This document shows positions 33,655-42,228 of a stretch of 54,028 bases of DNA, piece after piece. The notes under the pieces are model-generated. The model ran no database searches. It was not told where the DNA came from and was given only the letters and a program-made list of their open reading frames with translations. How positions within the stretch are numbered: position 1 is the stretch's first letter; each line of letters opens with the position of its first letter. Both the position numbers and the translations under genes were made by a program. Source of the DNA: Lentilactobacillus kisonensis DSM 19906 = JCM 15041 (lineage in GTDB: Bacteria; Bacillota; Bacilli; Lactobacillales; Lactobacillaceae); NCBI RefSeq assembly GCF_001434135.1, contig NZ_AZEB01000020.1, positions 1-54,028 on the forward strand, in the 5' to 3' direction.

Positions 33655-33684
33655 GTAAGTTTCCAACCGCTTTGCACCGCTCAC
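33655..33684 (-). repeat. nested-hairpin repeat remnant (left arm only)
   Basis: On the minus strand GTGAGCGGTGCAAAGCGGTT and a short decayed arm remain; the apex and right half are absent. It lies in the divergent region between the P-type ATPase and lplA. Confidence 0.65.
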
Positions 33685-33777
33685 TATTTGGATAATGATA
33701 ATGTACTTTCCTGAACTTTCAGGCTACTATAATGGTGGTAACGGTTCCATTTAAAATGTTTGAAAGAAGGCTAGTCT

Positions 33778-34818
33778 ATGTTCTTTATTGATACGTCTAG
33801 AAATGGTAAGCCAGTTTACGATCCGATTGTGAATCAATCGTTAGATAATTACTTAGTGAATGATTTAAAGCTACCTGGTCATGGGTTGATAATGTATGTT
33901 AACCAACCAGCGGTTATTATTGGGGTTAATCAAAACGCTTATGCCGAAGTTAATCTGCCATATTTAAAAGCAAATCATATCAAACTCGTTAGAAGAACAT
34001 CCGGTGGTGGTGCAGTTTATCATGATTTTGGAAATATCATCTTTGAAAATATTGTGATTAATGACGATGAGCATTTTGGTGATTTTAATTACTTTGCCCA
34101 ACCGATTATTAATGCGCTTCATGATATGGGCGCTACGGATGCCCAGATGCGTGGGCGCAATGATATGGTGATTGGTGATCAGAAGTTTTCCGGCATGACC
34201 ATGTTTAAAGTCGGCAAATCATATGCGGCTGGTGGCACGTTGATGTTTGATTTGGATATGGACGTTGCAACTAACGTGTTGACGCCAGAAAAGGATAAGC
34301 TGGCATCAAAGGGTGTCAAATCCGTCCACAGCAGGGTAACGAATGTTAAGCCGTTTTTAAAACCAACGTACCAAAAGCTGGATACTGAGGGCTTTAAAGA
34401 GCAGCTACTACTAAGGCTGTTCAACGTTAAGTCAATGGCCGATATCGAAACTTATCACTTAAACGACCACGACTGGTCAATTATTGATGAACGGTTGCAA
34501 GGAAAGTATGATACCGATGAATGGAATTACGGTAAGAATCCTGGCTTTGATTACTATGTTTCTAAGCATTACGATATTGGGACGGTAAGTTTCAATTTCT
34601 CACTGAAGGGTAACAAAATTTCTGATATCAAGCTGTACGGTGATTTCATTACTGGTGGCAACGTTGATGTGATTGAAAAAGCGCTGGCTGGTGTTACATT
34701 TGAGCGAAAAGACCTGGTCCACGCGTTAAGTCAAGTGGATATTAAAGGTAATCTAGGTGACATCTCACCTGAAACATTGGCAGATCTATTATTAGAAAAA
34801 ACGCGAGTAACTAAATAG
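33778..34818 (+). CDS. lplA: lipoate-protein ligase
   Basis: LplA adenylates free lipoate and attaches it to lysines of E2 or GcvH domains. The 346-residue protein has R-R-T-S-G-G-G-A-V-Y-H-D near residues 71-82 (lipoate-AMP binding) and G-R-N-D-M-V-I-G-D-Q-K-F-S-G near 124-137 with the catalytic Lys. The C-terminal accessory domain is present (from about 250). The ATG has AAAGAAGG upstream and a TATAAT at 33728-33733. It is monocistronic with its own terminator. No pyruvate dehydrogenase genes are adjacent. Confidence 0.94.
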   Translation: MFFIDTSRNGKPVYDPIVNQSLDNYLVNDLKLPGHGLIMYVNQPAVIIGVNQNAYAEVNLPYLKANHIKLVRRTSGGGAVYHDFGNIIFENIVINDDEHFGDFNYFAQPIINALHDMGATDAQMRGRNDMVIGDQKFSGMTMFKVGKSYAAGGTLMFDLDMDVATNVLTPEKDKLASKGVKSVHSRVTNVKPFLKPTYQKLDTEGFKEQLLLRLFNVKSMADIETYHLNDHDWSIIDERLQGKYDTDEWNYGKNPGFDYYVSKHYDIGTVSFNFSLKGNKISDIKLYGDFITGGNVDVIEKALAGVTFERKDLVHALSQVDIKGNLGDISPETLADLLLEKTRVTK

Positions 34819-34826
34819 AAGCTGAT

Positions 34827-34869
34827 AAAAACACCTTGATTCCAGAAAGTAGTGGGATCAAGGTGTTTT
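34827..34869 (+). terminator. rho-independent terminator
   Basis: AAAACACCTTGAT pairs perfectly with ATCAAGGTGTTTT, ending lplA. Confidence 0.85.
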
Positions 34870-34929
34870 AGTTAGTAGTTAAAAAATTTTGAAGAATGGG
34901 CGAAACGGATCAGAGATACCTTATTTCGC

Positions 34930-35481
34930 TCACTTAGGTGTCACAAGGACCTGTTTGGCCGGATCATCATCCAGATTCCGGACAACTTGATAACCGGTAA
35001 CTTTTAAGTTAGCCGCCTTATACGTTCCGGCAACTTCACTCTTAACGGAAACGGTTTGATCCATTGGAATGTCCGATAGCTTACCCTTCATATAAATGAC
35101 TGGTTGGCTATCAGAATCATTCTTAAAGGAGTAGGTCAAAGTTCCTTGCTTATTTAAATCATTAGCCTTTTTGGCTTCATTATAGGTCTTATACATTTTA
35201 TTGACACTGTAGATGGTGACCGTATTAGCTTGCTTATCAAATTTGTAGGCGTCGATGCCGGATTTGCTCTTGTAATTAATTGAACCATTCATGTACCAAA
35301 GATTGTCGTTAGAGACTAATGCCTCTTTAGCAGGTTTATCCTTAACGGGATTTTGCATGCTGGCTTTACTACTATCGTTATCAGCAGATCCCTTTTTGGA
35401 AGCATTCCCGCAACCGGCAAGAAATAAGCTAAGGGTGGCAACTAGTGCTAAAATAGTGGCTAATGATCTGTTTTTTTTCAT
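34930..35481 (-). CDS. small secreted lipoprotein of unknown function
   Basis: A lipobox signal peptide (K-K-N-R-S, hydrophobic core, L-F-L-A-G-C) is followed by about 160 residues, serine/lysine-rich at first. The start is ATG 35481 with SD GAGGTG. The longer frame upstream has no signal and overlaps the promoter. The mature region has L-W-Y-M-N-G-S-I-N-Y-K-S and K-A-A-N-L-K-V-T-G-Y, no family recognised. The TGA stop lies in AAGTGAGCG, resembling the end of the dispersed repeat, which may have decayed here. The protein should be exposed on the outer membrane surface. Confidence 0.75.
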   Translation of the reverse strand: MKKNRSLATILALVATLSLFLAGCGNASKKGSADNDSSKASMQNPVKDKPAKEALVSNDNLWYMNGSINYKSKSGIDAYKFDKQANTVTIYSVNKMYKTYNEAKKANDLNKQGTLTYSFKNDSDSQPVIYMKGKLSDIPMDQTVSVKSEVAGTYKAANLKVTGYQVVRNLDDDPAKQVLVTPK

Positions 35482-35568
35482 ATTCGTAATCACCTCATAT
35501 GATGAAATTATCACACAATACTTGCAAAATCTAGTGGTTTGGCTGAATATTAACAAAAGATAAAATAA

Positions 35569-35955
35569 GTGAGCGGAGCAGAGTGCGGAACCAAGCGGTT
35601 AGAAAGCGGAGCCTAAGTTAGGCCGTTCAGAAATCCTGGGCTTGGATTTTTGAACGGAGTGGCTTAGGTGCAGCTTTCTGCTTGGTGTAGCACGTTTCCA
35701 CAATGTTGCATGATGATTGCCCTTCCCGGTTCTGGGATTTTTGTCGGAGGTGCTTATGTGGAAGCTTCTGCTTTGTGGAGCGGTCCTAAAGTGAGTGAGC
35801 GGATCCAGGTGCTTATATGGAAGCTTCTGCCTGGAGGAGCGGTCCTACTCCATGAAGCCCCGGAGACTAGCTCAAGGTAAAATAGAAATAAGCTCCCAAT
35901 TCTAGGAATTTTGTTAGTGGTGCTTATGCGCAGATCCCTATTCTTTTAAGTAATC
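35569..35955 (+). repeat. nested-hairpin repeat copy 6 plus truncated tandem arms
   Basis: A composite copy begins GTGAGCGGAGCAGAGTGCGG. Arms are ccaagc/gcttgg, agaaagc/gctttct, gcctaag/cttaggtgc and ccgttca/tgaacgg, apex aaatcc/ggattt. It is followed by at least three right-arm fragments (GGTGCTTATGTGGAAGCTTC, GGTGCTTATATGGAAGCTTC, GGTGCTTATGCGCAGATCC), each without a complete left arm. The left end faces the lipoprotein start. The rest of the interval to the LacI-type gene at 36068 shows no other feature. Confidence 0.8.
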
Positions 35956-36067
35956 CTACGCCAGCGTATTTAAAACGCAACCACTACCTAAACCAGAAAT
36001 CACAGCTACAGTTTTGCATTCCAGACTTACAATACATAAAAAATAAAGAGATGAGAGGTACAAAGTG

Positions 36068-37030
36068 ATGGCGACGATTCGCGATATTGCTAAAAAAATG
36101 GGATTATCGGTTTCCACCGTTTCAAGGGCCTTAAATGATAATCAACGGATTAGCTTGCAAACTCGAAGACAGGTTAAGGAAGTTGCTGAAGCGCTTGGTT
36201 ATCAGCCTAATTATAATGCCCGGAACTTGACGAACCAGGAAGCCAATTCGGTTGGCGTGATTTTTCCGGTTAATAATCGGGTGGTTGATAATATTTTTTA
36301 CGTTGGCCTGCTACGGGGAATTAACGAACAGCTTAACGCCAGGAATTATGTGTTGGCCGTTGCGGTCGGTGAATCTAGTGATCAAGTTTTGGAAAATGTC
36401 CGTTCAATGATTAACCGGGCCCAGATCAAGCGGTTTATTTTGCTATATTCGCATGTCAATGATCCGGTTATTGACTTATTAAAAAGTGCCTCAGTTGAAT
36501 TTGTGACCGTTGGGAAACCAGCTGCTGGCCAGGACTGGCTTTACGTTGATAATGATAACGTGGAGGCTGGAGCGGATGGAACCAGATACCTAATGAAGAA
36601 GTTGCACGTTAGTACACCGGTATTTGCTGAGTCAACAAATGATTGGCCCTATGAAGTTGATCGGAAAACCGGCTATCTGCGAGAGATGAGCTTGGCTAAG
36701 AAATCCCCAGTAGTTTTTTCCGTTCCTGATAACGATGATTCGGTTGTAAATCAGTTTATTGAGGAGAACCCGCAGATGGACGGGGTTGTCGCTGTTGACG
36801 ATTATACTGGGCTTAAAGTTTATCATCGGTTCAAATTACTTCACCCAGGAAGAGAGATTGAAGTGGTTGGCTATAATAACTCCCTCCCCAATGAATTAAC
36901 TGACCAACACTTTCACTCAGTTGACTTAAACCCCAATGAAATGGGGCGGGCGGCGGTTAAGCTATTATTTCAACCAGAAACAGAAAAATTGCGACACATC
37001 ATCGTCAGTCACATTATCCAAAAGAGCTGA
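36068..37030 (+). CDS. LacI/GalR-family transcriptional regulator
   Basis: Residues 2-48 form the LacI helix-turn-helix and hinge (T-I-R-D-I-A-K-K-M-G-L-S-V-S-T-V-S-R-A-L-N). A periplasmic-binding-protein-like effector domain follows, ending without any frameshift, about 320 residues in total. I use ATG 36068 (SD AGAGGT) rather than the adjacent GTG 36065. The MFS pump gene starts 22 bp after its stop, so the two are probably one operon and the regulator may control it in response to a sugar-like or other small ligand. Confidence 0.88.
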   Translation: MATIRDIAKKMGLSVSTVSRALNDNQRISLQTRRQVKEVAEALGYQPNYNARNLTNQEANSVGVIFPVNNRVVDNIFYVGLLRGINEQLNARNYVLAVAVGESSDQVLENVRSMINRAQIKRFILLYSHVNDPVIDLLKSASVEFVTVGKPAAGQDWLYVDNDNVEAGADGTRYLMKKLHVSTPVFAESTNDWPYEVDRKTGYLREMSLAKKSPVVFSVPDNDDSVVNQFIEENPQMDGVVAVDDYTGLKVYHRFKLLHPGREIEVVGYNNSLPNELTDQHFHSVDLNPNEMGRAAVKLLFQPETEKLRHIIVSHIIQKS

Positions 37031-37052
37031 CTTAAAGGGGTAGATAGGCACA

Positions 37053-38456
37053 ATGAAACAACAGAATCAATGGATTTTACTGATGTCAACGTCGATCGTC
37101 TCGTTCATGTCGACGATTGATGCCAGCATTGTTAACATCGCGATTCCCAAGATGTCCCGTGATTTGAACGTTCTTAATAATCAAGCTGAGTGGATCGTTT
37201 CAGTTTATTTAGTATTGATTTGTGTTCTGCTGCTTTTCTTTGGCAAGCTGTCAGACCAAATTGGGCGGGTCAGAATCTTTCAAATCGGGACATTAATTTT
37301 TGTGTTGGGGTCACTTTTCTGTGGCCTCAGTGTTAATTTGCCAATGATTTTGGGCTCAAGAGTGGTCCAGGCACTTGGCGCATCGATGACCATGGCGACT
37401 AATTTTAGTATCATTACCGATATTTTTCCACCAAGCAGGCATGGACTGGCACTTGGGGTGAACAGTTCTTTTGTTCAAATTGGCAATATTGCCGGCCCCG
37501 GTGTCGGTGGTCTGATCCTGACGTGGTTTAACTGGCACTTTATCTTTTTTGTCAACGTACCGATTGGCATTATTGCTTACATATTGGGCCATCACTTCTT
37601 CCCCCATACGCCGTTACAGCGTCACCAAGTTAAGATAGATTTGCCAGGATTTTTGGCGTATGCGGCGATGGTAGTCTCATTTTTTGTGATGATCTTCTGG
37701 GGTCAAGTAGTGGGCTTTACTGATCTGAGAATTGTTGGGCTGCTTGTATTAACTGCGTTTTTGGTAGCGGGATTCATTCTAATTGAACACCGTGTTTCAG
37801 AACCGATGATTGAGTTGCGGGTATTTCACAATCTCGGATTTAGCTTCGGTATTCTATCGGCTATGCTAGTATACGCCTGTGGGTATTTCAATAACGTCAT
37901 CATGCCATTCTATCTACAAGACCGCTTGTTATTGTCGTCAGCGGCTGCGGGTGTTATTTTAATGGCCGTTCCCTTGCTAAATATTTTCAGTGCGCCGACC
38001 GGTGGCTACATTGCTGATCGGATTGGGGCCGAGAAGGTTTCGTTTTACGCCTTATTTATCTTTTTGGTGCCAGAAGTTATTTTTATCTTAGTGCGACCTC
38101 AATGGTCAATTATTTGGCTAATCGTGGGTTTAGCAATGTTTGGCACGGCAAATGGTGCGTTTCAGAACAATCCAATGATTATGGGGAATGCTGCTCCGGA
38201 GTTTCAGGGGATTGCTGGATCAATTGCTGCACTGGGTCGAAACCTGGGGATGGCAATTGGATTGGCTTTGGCAACGTCGCTACTGTACTTTGGAATTAGC
38301 CAGCAAGGTGGTAAACGAATTACAACGTATCCTGATGCTCACCCGGATTGGTTTGTTGATGGTATGCATTTTGCTTATCAAGTGGCTTTAGGGATGATCT
38401 TAGTCGCAATTTGCCTGCTGGCAGTTGTATTGAAGAGAAAAAAGAAAGCGGAATAA
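37053..38456 (+). CDS. DHA2-type MFS multidrug transporter, 14 helices
   Basis: The 467-residue protein has about fourteen hydrophobic helices. The N-terminus S-F-M-S-T-I-D-A-S-I-V-N-I-A carries the DHA2/EmrB motif D1, and G-K-L-S-D-Q-I-G-R-V-R is motif A. The family exports drugs or organic compounds against protons. It lies 22 bp behind the LacI-type regulator and is followed by a strong terminator. The LacI-type control suggests the true role may be efflux of a metabolite. Confidence 0.88.
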   Translation: MKQQNQWILLMSTSIVSFMSTIDASIVNIAIPKMSRDLNVLNNQAEWIVSVYLVLICVLLLFFGKLSDQIGRVRIFQIGTLIFVLGSLFCGLSVNLPMILGSRVVQALGASMTMATNFSIITDIFPPSRHGLALGVNSSFVQIGNIAGPGVGGLILTWFNWHFIFFVNVPIGIIAYILGHHFFPHTPLQRHQVKIDLPGFLAYAAMVVSFFVMIFWGQVVGFTDLRIVGLLVLTAFLVAGFILIEHRVSEPMIELRVFHNLGFSFGILSAMLVYACGYFNNVIMPFYLQDRLLLSSAAAGVILMAVPLLNIFSAPTGGYIADRIGAEKVSFYALFIFLVPEVIFILVRPQWSIIWLIVGLAMFGTANGAFQNNPMIMGNAAPEFQGIAGSIAALGRNLGMAIGLALATSLLYFGISQQGGKRITTYPDAHPDWFVDGMHFAYQVALGMILVAICLLAVVLKRKKKAE

Positions 38457-38457
38457 T

Positions 38458-38504
38458 AAAAATCGGCAATGTGAACATCAATTTGTTCATCATTGCCGAT
38501 TTTA
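38458..38504. terminator. strong terminator
   Basis: AATCGGCAATG and GTGAAC pair with GTTCA and CATTGCCGATT across an eight-base loop, with T-runs on both strands. It ends the MFS gene and probably the convergent gene at 38532. Confidence 0.82.
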
Positions 38505-38531
38505 TTATGAGCATTTGTTAAAGCGTTAGGG

Positions 38532-39176
38532 TTATTCTTTTACAAAATTTTCTAGCACTTTACCATCTTCAACGGTCAGTAGGGTTTGTTTGGATGGGAT
38601 TGGGGCAACCACTCGGAACTTATACCCCGAGCCGGCAGTCTTTTTGATGACCAGGCTAGTTTTAGTGAATCCTTTGACACTGGCTGGCCATCGAACGGTT
38701 TTTGACTGACTCGGATTGGCTTTAAGGTAAGTCATTGCTTTATTAAAGTTAGAATTGGTAATCGTTAAGGTATAGACTCTTGTTTTGACATTGAAGGAAA
38801 TTTTTCCCAACTTGCGATAACTGCTAACGAGCGTTTTCTCAACATTAGCTTCGTTCAATTGCCGGCGGGCCGCAGCCTGTTTTCGCTGGCCAGCGTCAAA
38901 GACAAGGTTATTGTTATGGCTGGTCATTGACGACATTTGTTTTCGTTGCTGTGTTGGGGGCGTTTCTTTAGATTGGTGCTGGTCCCGAATGGCGCCGGGC
39001 ATGATGGCACCACCAATGCCAATCATGATAACGGCCGCAGCCATTAATCCAATAATAAGGCCGCGGCTTTCATTTTTATAGGTTGCGGTCCGAAATGAGA
39101 AGATCCCAAGTAAGATCATGATAACACCGACAACGCATAAGAAAACTGATAAATATAGCAAATGACTTTCCCCCAT
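38532..39176 (-). CDS. unknown membrane-anchored protein
   Basis: The 214-residue protein has two N-terminal membrane helices (about 7-29 and 40-62). A Q/K/T-rich linker and a C-terminal globular region of about 110 residues follow (Y-T-L-T-I-T-N-S-N-F-N-K-A-M). No cysteines or catalytic motifs stand out and the family is not recognised. It is monocistronic. A repeat element faces its start about 80 bp upstream. Confidence 0.65.
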   Translation of the reverse strand: MGESHLLYLSVFLCVVGVIMILLGIFSFRTATYKNESRGLIIGLMAAAVIMIGIGGAIMPGAIRDQHQSKETPPTQQRKQMSSMTSHNNNLVFDAGQRKQAAARRQLNEANVEKTLVSSYRKLGKISFNVKTRVYTLTITNSNFNKAMTYLKANPSQSKTVRWPASVKGFTKTSLVIKKTAGSGYKFRVVAPIPSKQTLLTVEDGKVLENFVKE

Positions 39177-39257
39177 AAAGTGATGGCCTGCTTTAAACCT
39201 TAGGCCGTTTTAGTAATACAAAGAGCATATAATATTTTGGGACGGGTGTAAAGATAA

Positions 39258-39460
39258 GTGAGTGGAGCAGAGTGCGGAACCAGGCGGTTAGAAGCTGGAG
39301 CATAAGTCTCCTTTAGCGGAAATCCCCGGTTCTGGGATTTTTGCTAAAGGTGCTTATGCGTAAGCTTCTGCCTGGTGCAGCACGTTTCCACCATGTTGCC
39401 AATTGTGACATCTCCCCGGGTTTGGATTTTTGTTGGCGGTGCTTACGCGCAGCTATCCCA
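39258..39460 (+). repeat. nested-hairpin repeat copy 7 (composite)
   Basis: GTGAGTGGAGC is followed by an inner unit almost identical to copy 1 in the opposite orientation: arms ccaggc/gcctgg, agaagct/agcttct, gcataag/cttatgc and cctttagc/gctaaagg, apex aaatccc/gggattt. The outer right arm is truncated after TGCTTACGCGCAGC. Nothing identifiable lies between 39460 and the hairpin at 39654. Confidence 0.85.
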
Positions 39461-39653
39461 TCAACACGAAATAGAATAACCACGAGGAACACGATTCTGA
39501 CATGCTGGCTGCTTGATGAGAAACATGTTTCGATCAACTGACGCTAACAGAATGAAGATTCCAATCAAACTTTAAAGCCAGGATGCTATTTTATATTCAG
39601 CAGCACTCCCCTTATATAGCGGAAACGCGCTCCGACAGCCCTGATCCCTACCA

Positions 39654-39714
39654 CATAAAGCAAAAGCACCAACAATGAGCAAAAACCGCTCATCATTGGT
39701 GCTTTTACTTTATG
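39654..39714. terminator. very long near-perfect hairpin terminator
   Basis: CATAAAG, AAAAGCACCAA and ATGAGC pair with GCTCAT, TTGGTGCTTTT and CTTTATG, a stem of about 27 bp with two bulged positions. It ends the minus-strand VOC/dehydrogenase operon. Confidence 0.8.
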
Positions 39715-39744
39715 CTCCGGGATCAACCCGGGCTTAGTCGCGCT

Positions 39745-40134
39745 CTACACGATTTGGCAGAACTCAATCGTTTCTTCATTTGGTCCCAAGATGTTAAAGA
39801 ACTTAATCCCGTTGTCCCAGAATGATGGGATTGATTGAATTTCGTCATTCACCATACGTAAACCTTGAGCCTTTGCATCGGCGAACGCCTTTTCTACGTC
39901 CGTTGTGTTCATTGAGATATGGTTGATTGCACCAGCTTTTCTAGCAGTTGGGTCGCCTTCCCATGTTTCAATGGTGAGATTGCCGAACCGCATGAAGGCA
40001 CAACGGTTTTCGCCGTTATGGAATAAGCCAGCTTGTTCAAAGCCAAGTGATTTGTAAAATTCGATTGTTTTGTCTAAATCAACTGAAGGAATTCCAACGT
40101 GTTGGAGTCCTGTAATATCGTCTTTAATTGCCAT
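39745..40134 (-). CDS. VOC (glyoxalase/bleomycin-resistance fold) protein
   Basis: The 129-residue single-domain protein carries the VOC beta-alpha-beta-beta-beta repeats. It begins G-L-Q-H-V-G-I-P-S-V-D-L-D-K-T-I-E-F-Y-K, has A-I-N-H-I-S-M-N in the second half and ends E-E-T-I-E-F-C-Q. The H, H and E are likely metal ligands as in glyoxalase I-type enzymes. It is the last gene of an operon with a membrane protein and a zinc dehydrogenase. A substrate isomerase or lyase role in the same sugar/polyol pathway is inference. Confidence 0.82.
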   Translation of the reverse strand: MAIKDDITGLQHVGIPSVDLDKTIEFYKSLGFEQAGLFHNGENRCAFMRFGNLTIETWEGDPTARKAGAINHISMNTTDVEKAFADAKAQGLRMVNDEIQSIPSFWDNGIKFFNILGPNEETIEFCQIV

Positions 40135-40153
40135 GATTAATTTGCCTCTTTTT

Positions 40154-40927
40154 TTATTTTTCTACTGTAGCAGTGGGTTTACCAACGTCTAACGCTTGAT
40201 GCTTTAGATGTGGGAAGATTGATTTATCCGCAATTCCTGTAATGCCACCTTGGAATAAGAACGCAAAGATGGTCCCGATTCCGAAGTTCGTAAATTGATG
40301 AGTGATTACTAATGCTAAGATTGCCATCAACGTCGGTGGAATATACGATGCCCACATCGCTAGATTGGCGTTTCCTTTGAAATACTTAAACCGCAAGATC
40401 TGCATCAAGTCATCAGCAGGGTGTAATACCAGGTTAACCCGTTGATAAATTGAAATGGCCGTCGCAATCATCGCGACACCGACAAAGTTTAGCAGGATAT
40501 AGAAACCAACCATCAATGGAGTGGTAGCATCTGGAAGCCCCGCAAAGATTGGGTACTTACCGAGGAAGAAGTCTTCAAAGATCTGAATCAAAGCAGAGAA
40601 GGGAACCATGAAGATTAGGTTACCAAGTGCGCGCCCCCAATCCCAGTGACCCACTAAGATCGCGTTTAGGACAGTAGTTAAAATTCCTAAGATTAGGAAT
40701 GTCCAGAACAAATTCCAGCCAAAAGCAACACTCAGGTTAGCTTCAGCGGCAGTCCAGTAGGCTGATCCTAAGAATGACGGGTGAATTTTGGCACTGGTAA
40801 CCAATGTCAAAACGTTTCCGGCAGAGTTAATGATCAGGGACAGAATGAAGAAGGAAACCGATGTGGTCATCGAAATCGTTCTGGTTGAGGATATCTTGTT
40901 AGTTGATTGTTCAGTACTATTCAACAT
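40154..40927 (-). CDS. unknown multi-pass membrane protein
   Basis: The 257-residue protein has about six hydrophobic segments and two regions with similar arrangement (F-G-W-N-L-F-W-T-F and later helices). No transporter family motif is evident to me. Its ATG overlaps the stop of the dehydrogenase gene by one base (TAATG), so translation is coupled, and the VOC gene follows 19 bp later. It may be the uptake or export partner of the dehydrogenase substrate. Confidence 0.65.
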   Translation of the reverse strand: MLNSTEQSTNKISSTRTISMTTSVSFFILSLIINSAGNVLTLVTSAKIHPSFLGSAYWTAAEANLSVAFGWNLFWTFLILGILTTVLNAILVGHWDWGRALGNLIFMVPFSALIQIFEDFFLGKYPIFAGLPDATTPLMVGFYILLNFVGVAMIATAISIYQRVNLVLHPADDLMQILRFKYFKGNANLAMWASYIPPTLMAILALVITHQFTNFGIGTIFAFLFQGGITGIADKSIFPHLKHQALDVGKPTATVEK

Positions 40928-41931
40928 TATTCACCTACTTTAACGACGGCCTTTGAAACTCCCTTGATGTTTCCTTGCAAGAATGATTCAACTTGTTCCA
41001 AAGGTAATTCATGACTGATGATCGCTTCAACGTCTAACTTACCGCTTTGAAGTAATGCGATTGAATCTTCAAATGCGTTAGGGTTGATGAATGAACCTTG
41101 AACAGTCAATTGTTTTTGATAAACTTCGTAAGTGTTCATTGAGAAGTGAGCATCAGGAGCGCCAACACCGAACATTAATACTTGACCACCCTTACGAGTA
41201 GCTTCGATTGCTTGTTCCTGGGTCTTTGGTGAACCAACGGCTTCGATAACGATGTCGTAGTAGTTAGTTGGCATATCAACTTTGTTAGTGTTGAAAGTAT
41301 TTGTAACGCCTAACTTCTCACGGTTAAGATCAAGCTTCTTATCTGAATGACCAGTCAAGTCAACTTGGTGGATACCGTAAGCTTGTAAGATTTGGGCGAA
41401 TAATTGACCTTCAAAACCATCACCAATAACTAATGCACGTTGGTAAGGGGTAACGTTTAATAATTGAACACCATGAACGGCACATGAAATTGGTTCGATA
41501 GTTGCGGCTGCTTTAAATGAAATGTCATCAGGAATTGGGTAAACGACTGAAGCAGGAGCAGTGAAGTATTGTTCCAAGCCACCGTTTCTAGTAACCCCAA
41601 CGGCTGATAAGTTTTCACAAAGTTCTGGACGGTCAGTATGGCAGTAGAAGCATTCGCCACAGTAGATGTTAGGGTCAACCGTTACCCGGTCGCCAACTTT
41701 AACGTTTGTGACTTCTGAACCAATTTCAGAAACAACGCCTGAGTTTTCGTGACCTAATACAATGGGAGGAACAGCGTCGGCAGAACCTGGAAGGCCGTTA
41801 TAAAGGGCGTGGTCAGTTCCACAAACCCCAGCGTACTTGGTTTCAACTAATACTTCACTTGGTTGAACCTTTGGCTTGTCGATGTCTTGAATTTCCATTT
41901 TCTTTGTAGCGGTTAATACTAATGCTTTCAT
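40927..41931 (-). CDS. zinc-dependent medium-chain dehydrogenase
   Basis: The 334-residue MDR-family NAD(P)-dependent alcohol/polyol dehydrogenase has catalytic zinc ligands Cys37 (C-G-T-D-H), His61 and Glu62 (G-H-E-N). The structural zinc site is Cys91, Cys94, Cys97 and Cys105, and a Rossmann region lies near residues 165-190. It resembles threonine, sorbitol or galactitol-phosphate dehydrogenases. It is first in a three-gene operon with a membrane protein and a VOC protein. The SD is AAGGAGA at the complement of about 41937-41943. A repeat element faces its start. The substrate is not determinable. Confidence 0.88.
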   Translation of the reverse strand: MKALVLTATKKMEIQDIDKPKVQPSEVLVETKYAGVCGTDHALYNGLPGSADAVPPIVLGHENSGVVSEIGSEVTNVKVGDRVTVDPNIYCGECFYCHTDRPELCENLSAVGVTRNGGLEQYFTAPASVVYPIPDDISFKAAATIEPISCAVHGVQLLNVTPYQRALVIGDGFEGQLFAQILQAYGIHQVDLTGHSDKKLDLNREKLGVTNTFNTNKVDMPTNYYDIVIEAVGSPKTQEQAIEATRKGGQVLMFGVGAPDAHFSMNTYEVYQKQLTVQGSFINPNAFEDSIALLQSGKLDVEAIISHELPLEQVESFLQGNIKGVSKAVVKVGE

Positions 41932-41957
41932 TATTAAATCTCCTTATATATATATGA

Positions 41958-42190
41958 GTGAGCGGAGCAAAGCGGTTAGAGTGCGGAACCAAGCGGTTAG
42001 AGACTGGAGCCTAAGCCTTCTCCGCCAGAAATCCTGGGCTTGGATTTTTGGTGGAGAAGGCTTAGGTGCAAGTCTCTGCTTGGTGGAGCACGTTTCTGCT
42101 AGATAAGCACGAGCCACGAAAAATTCTCGAATCTCAATTTTTCCTCGACGGTGCTTTTATACAGATTTCTGCTTTGCGCAGCTGTCCTAA
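41958..42190 (+). repeat. nested-hairpin repeat copy 8 (composite)
   Basis: It contains the complete outer left end (GTGAGCGGAGCAAAGCGGTT), an inner unit from AGTGCGGAACC to GAGCACGTTTC (arms agagact/agtctct, gcctaag/cttaggtgc, cttctccgcc/ggtggagaag), and a diverged outer right arm ending CTTTGCGCAGCTGTCCTAA. The left end faces the dehydrogenase start, 27 bp away. Confidence 0.85.
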
Positions 42191-42228
42191 ATTTTCCACA
42201 AAAAGTGCGGAATTCCTAAATTATTAAG

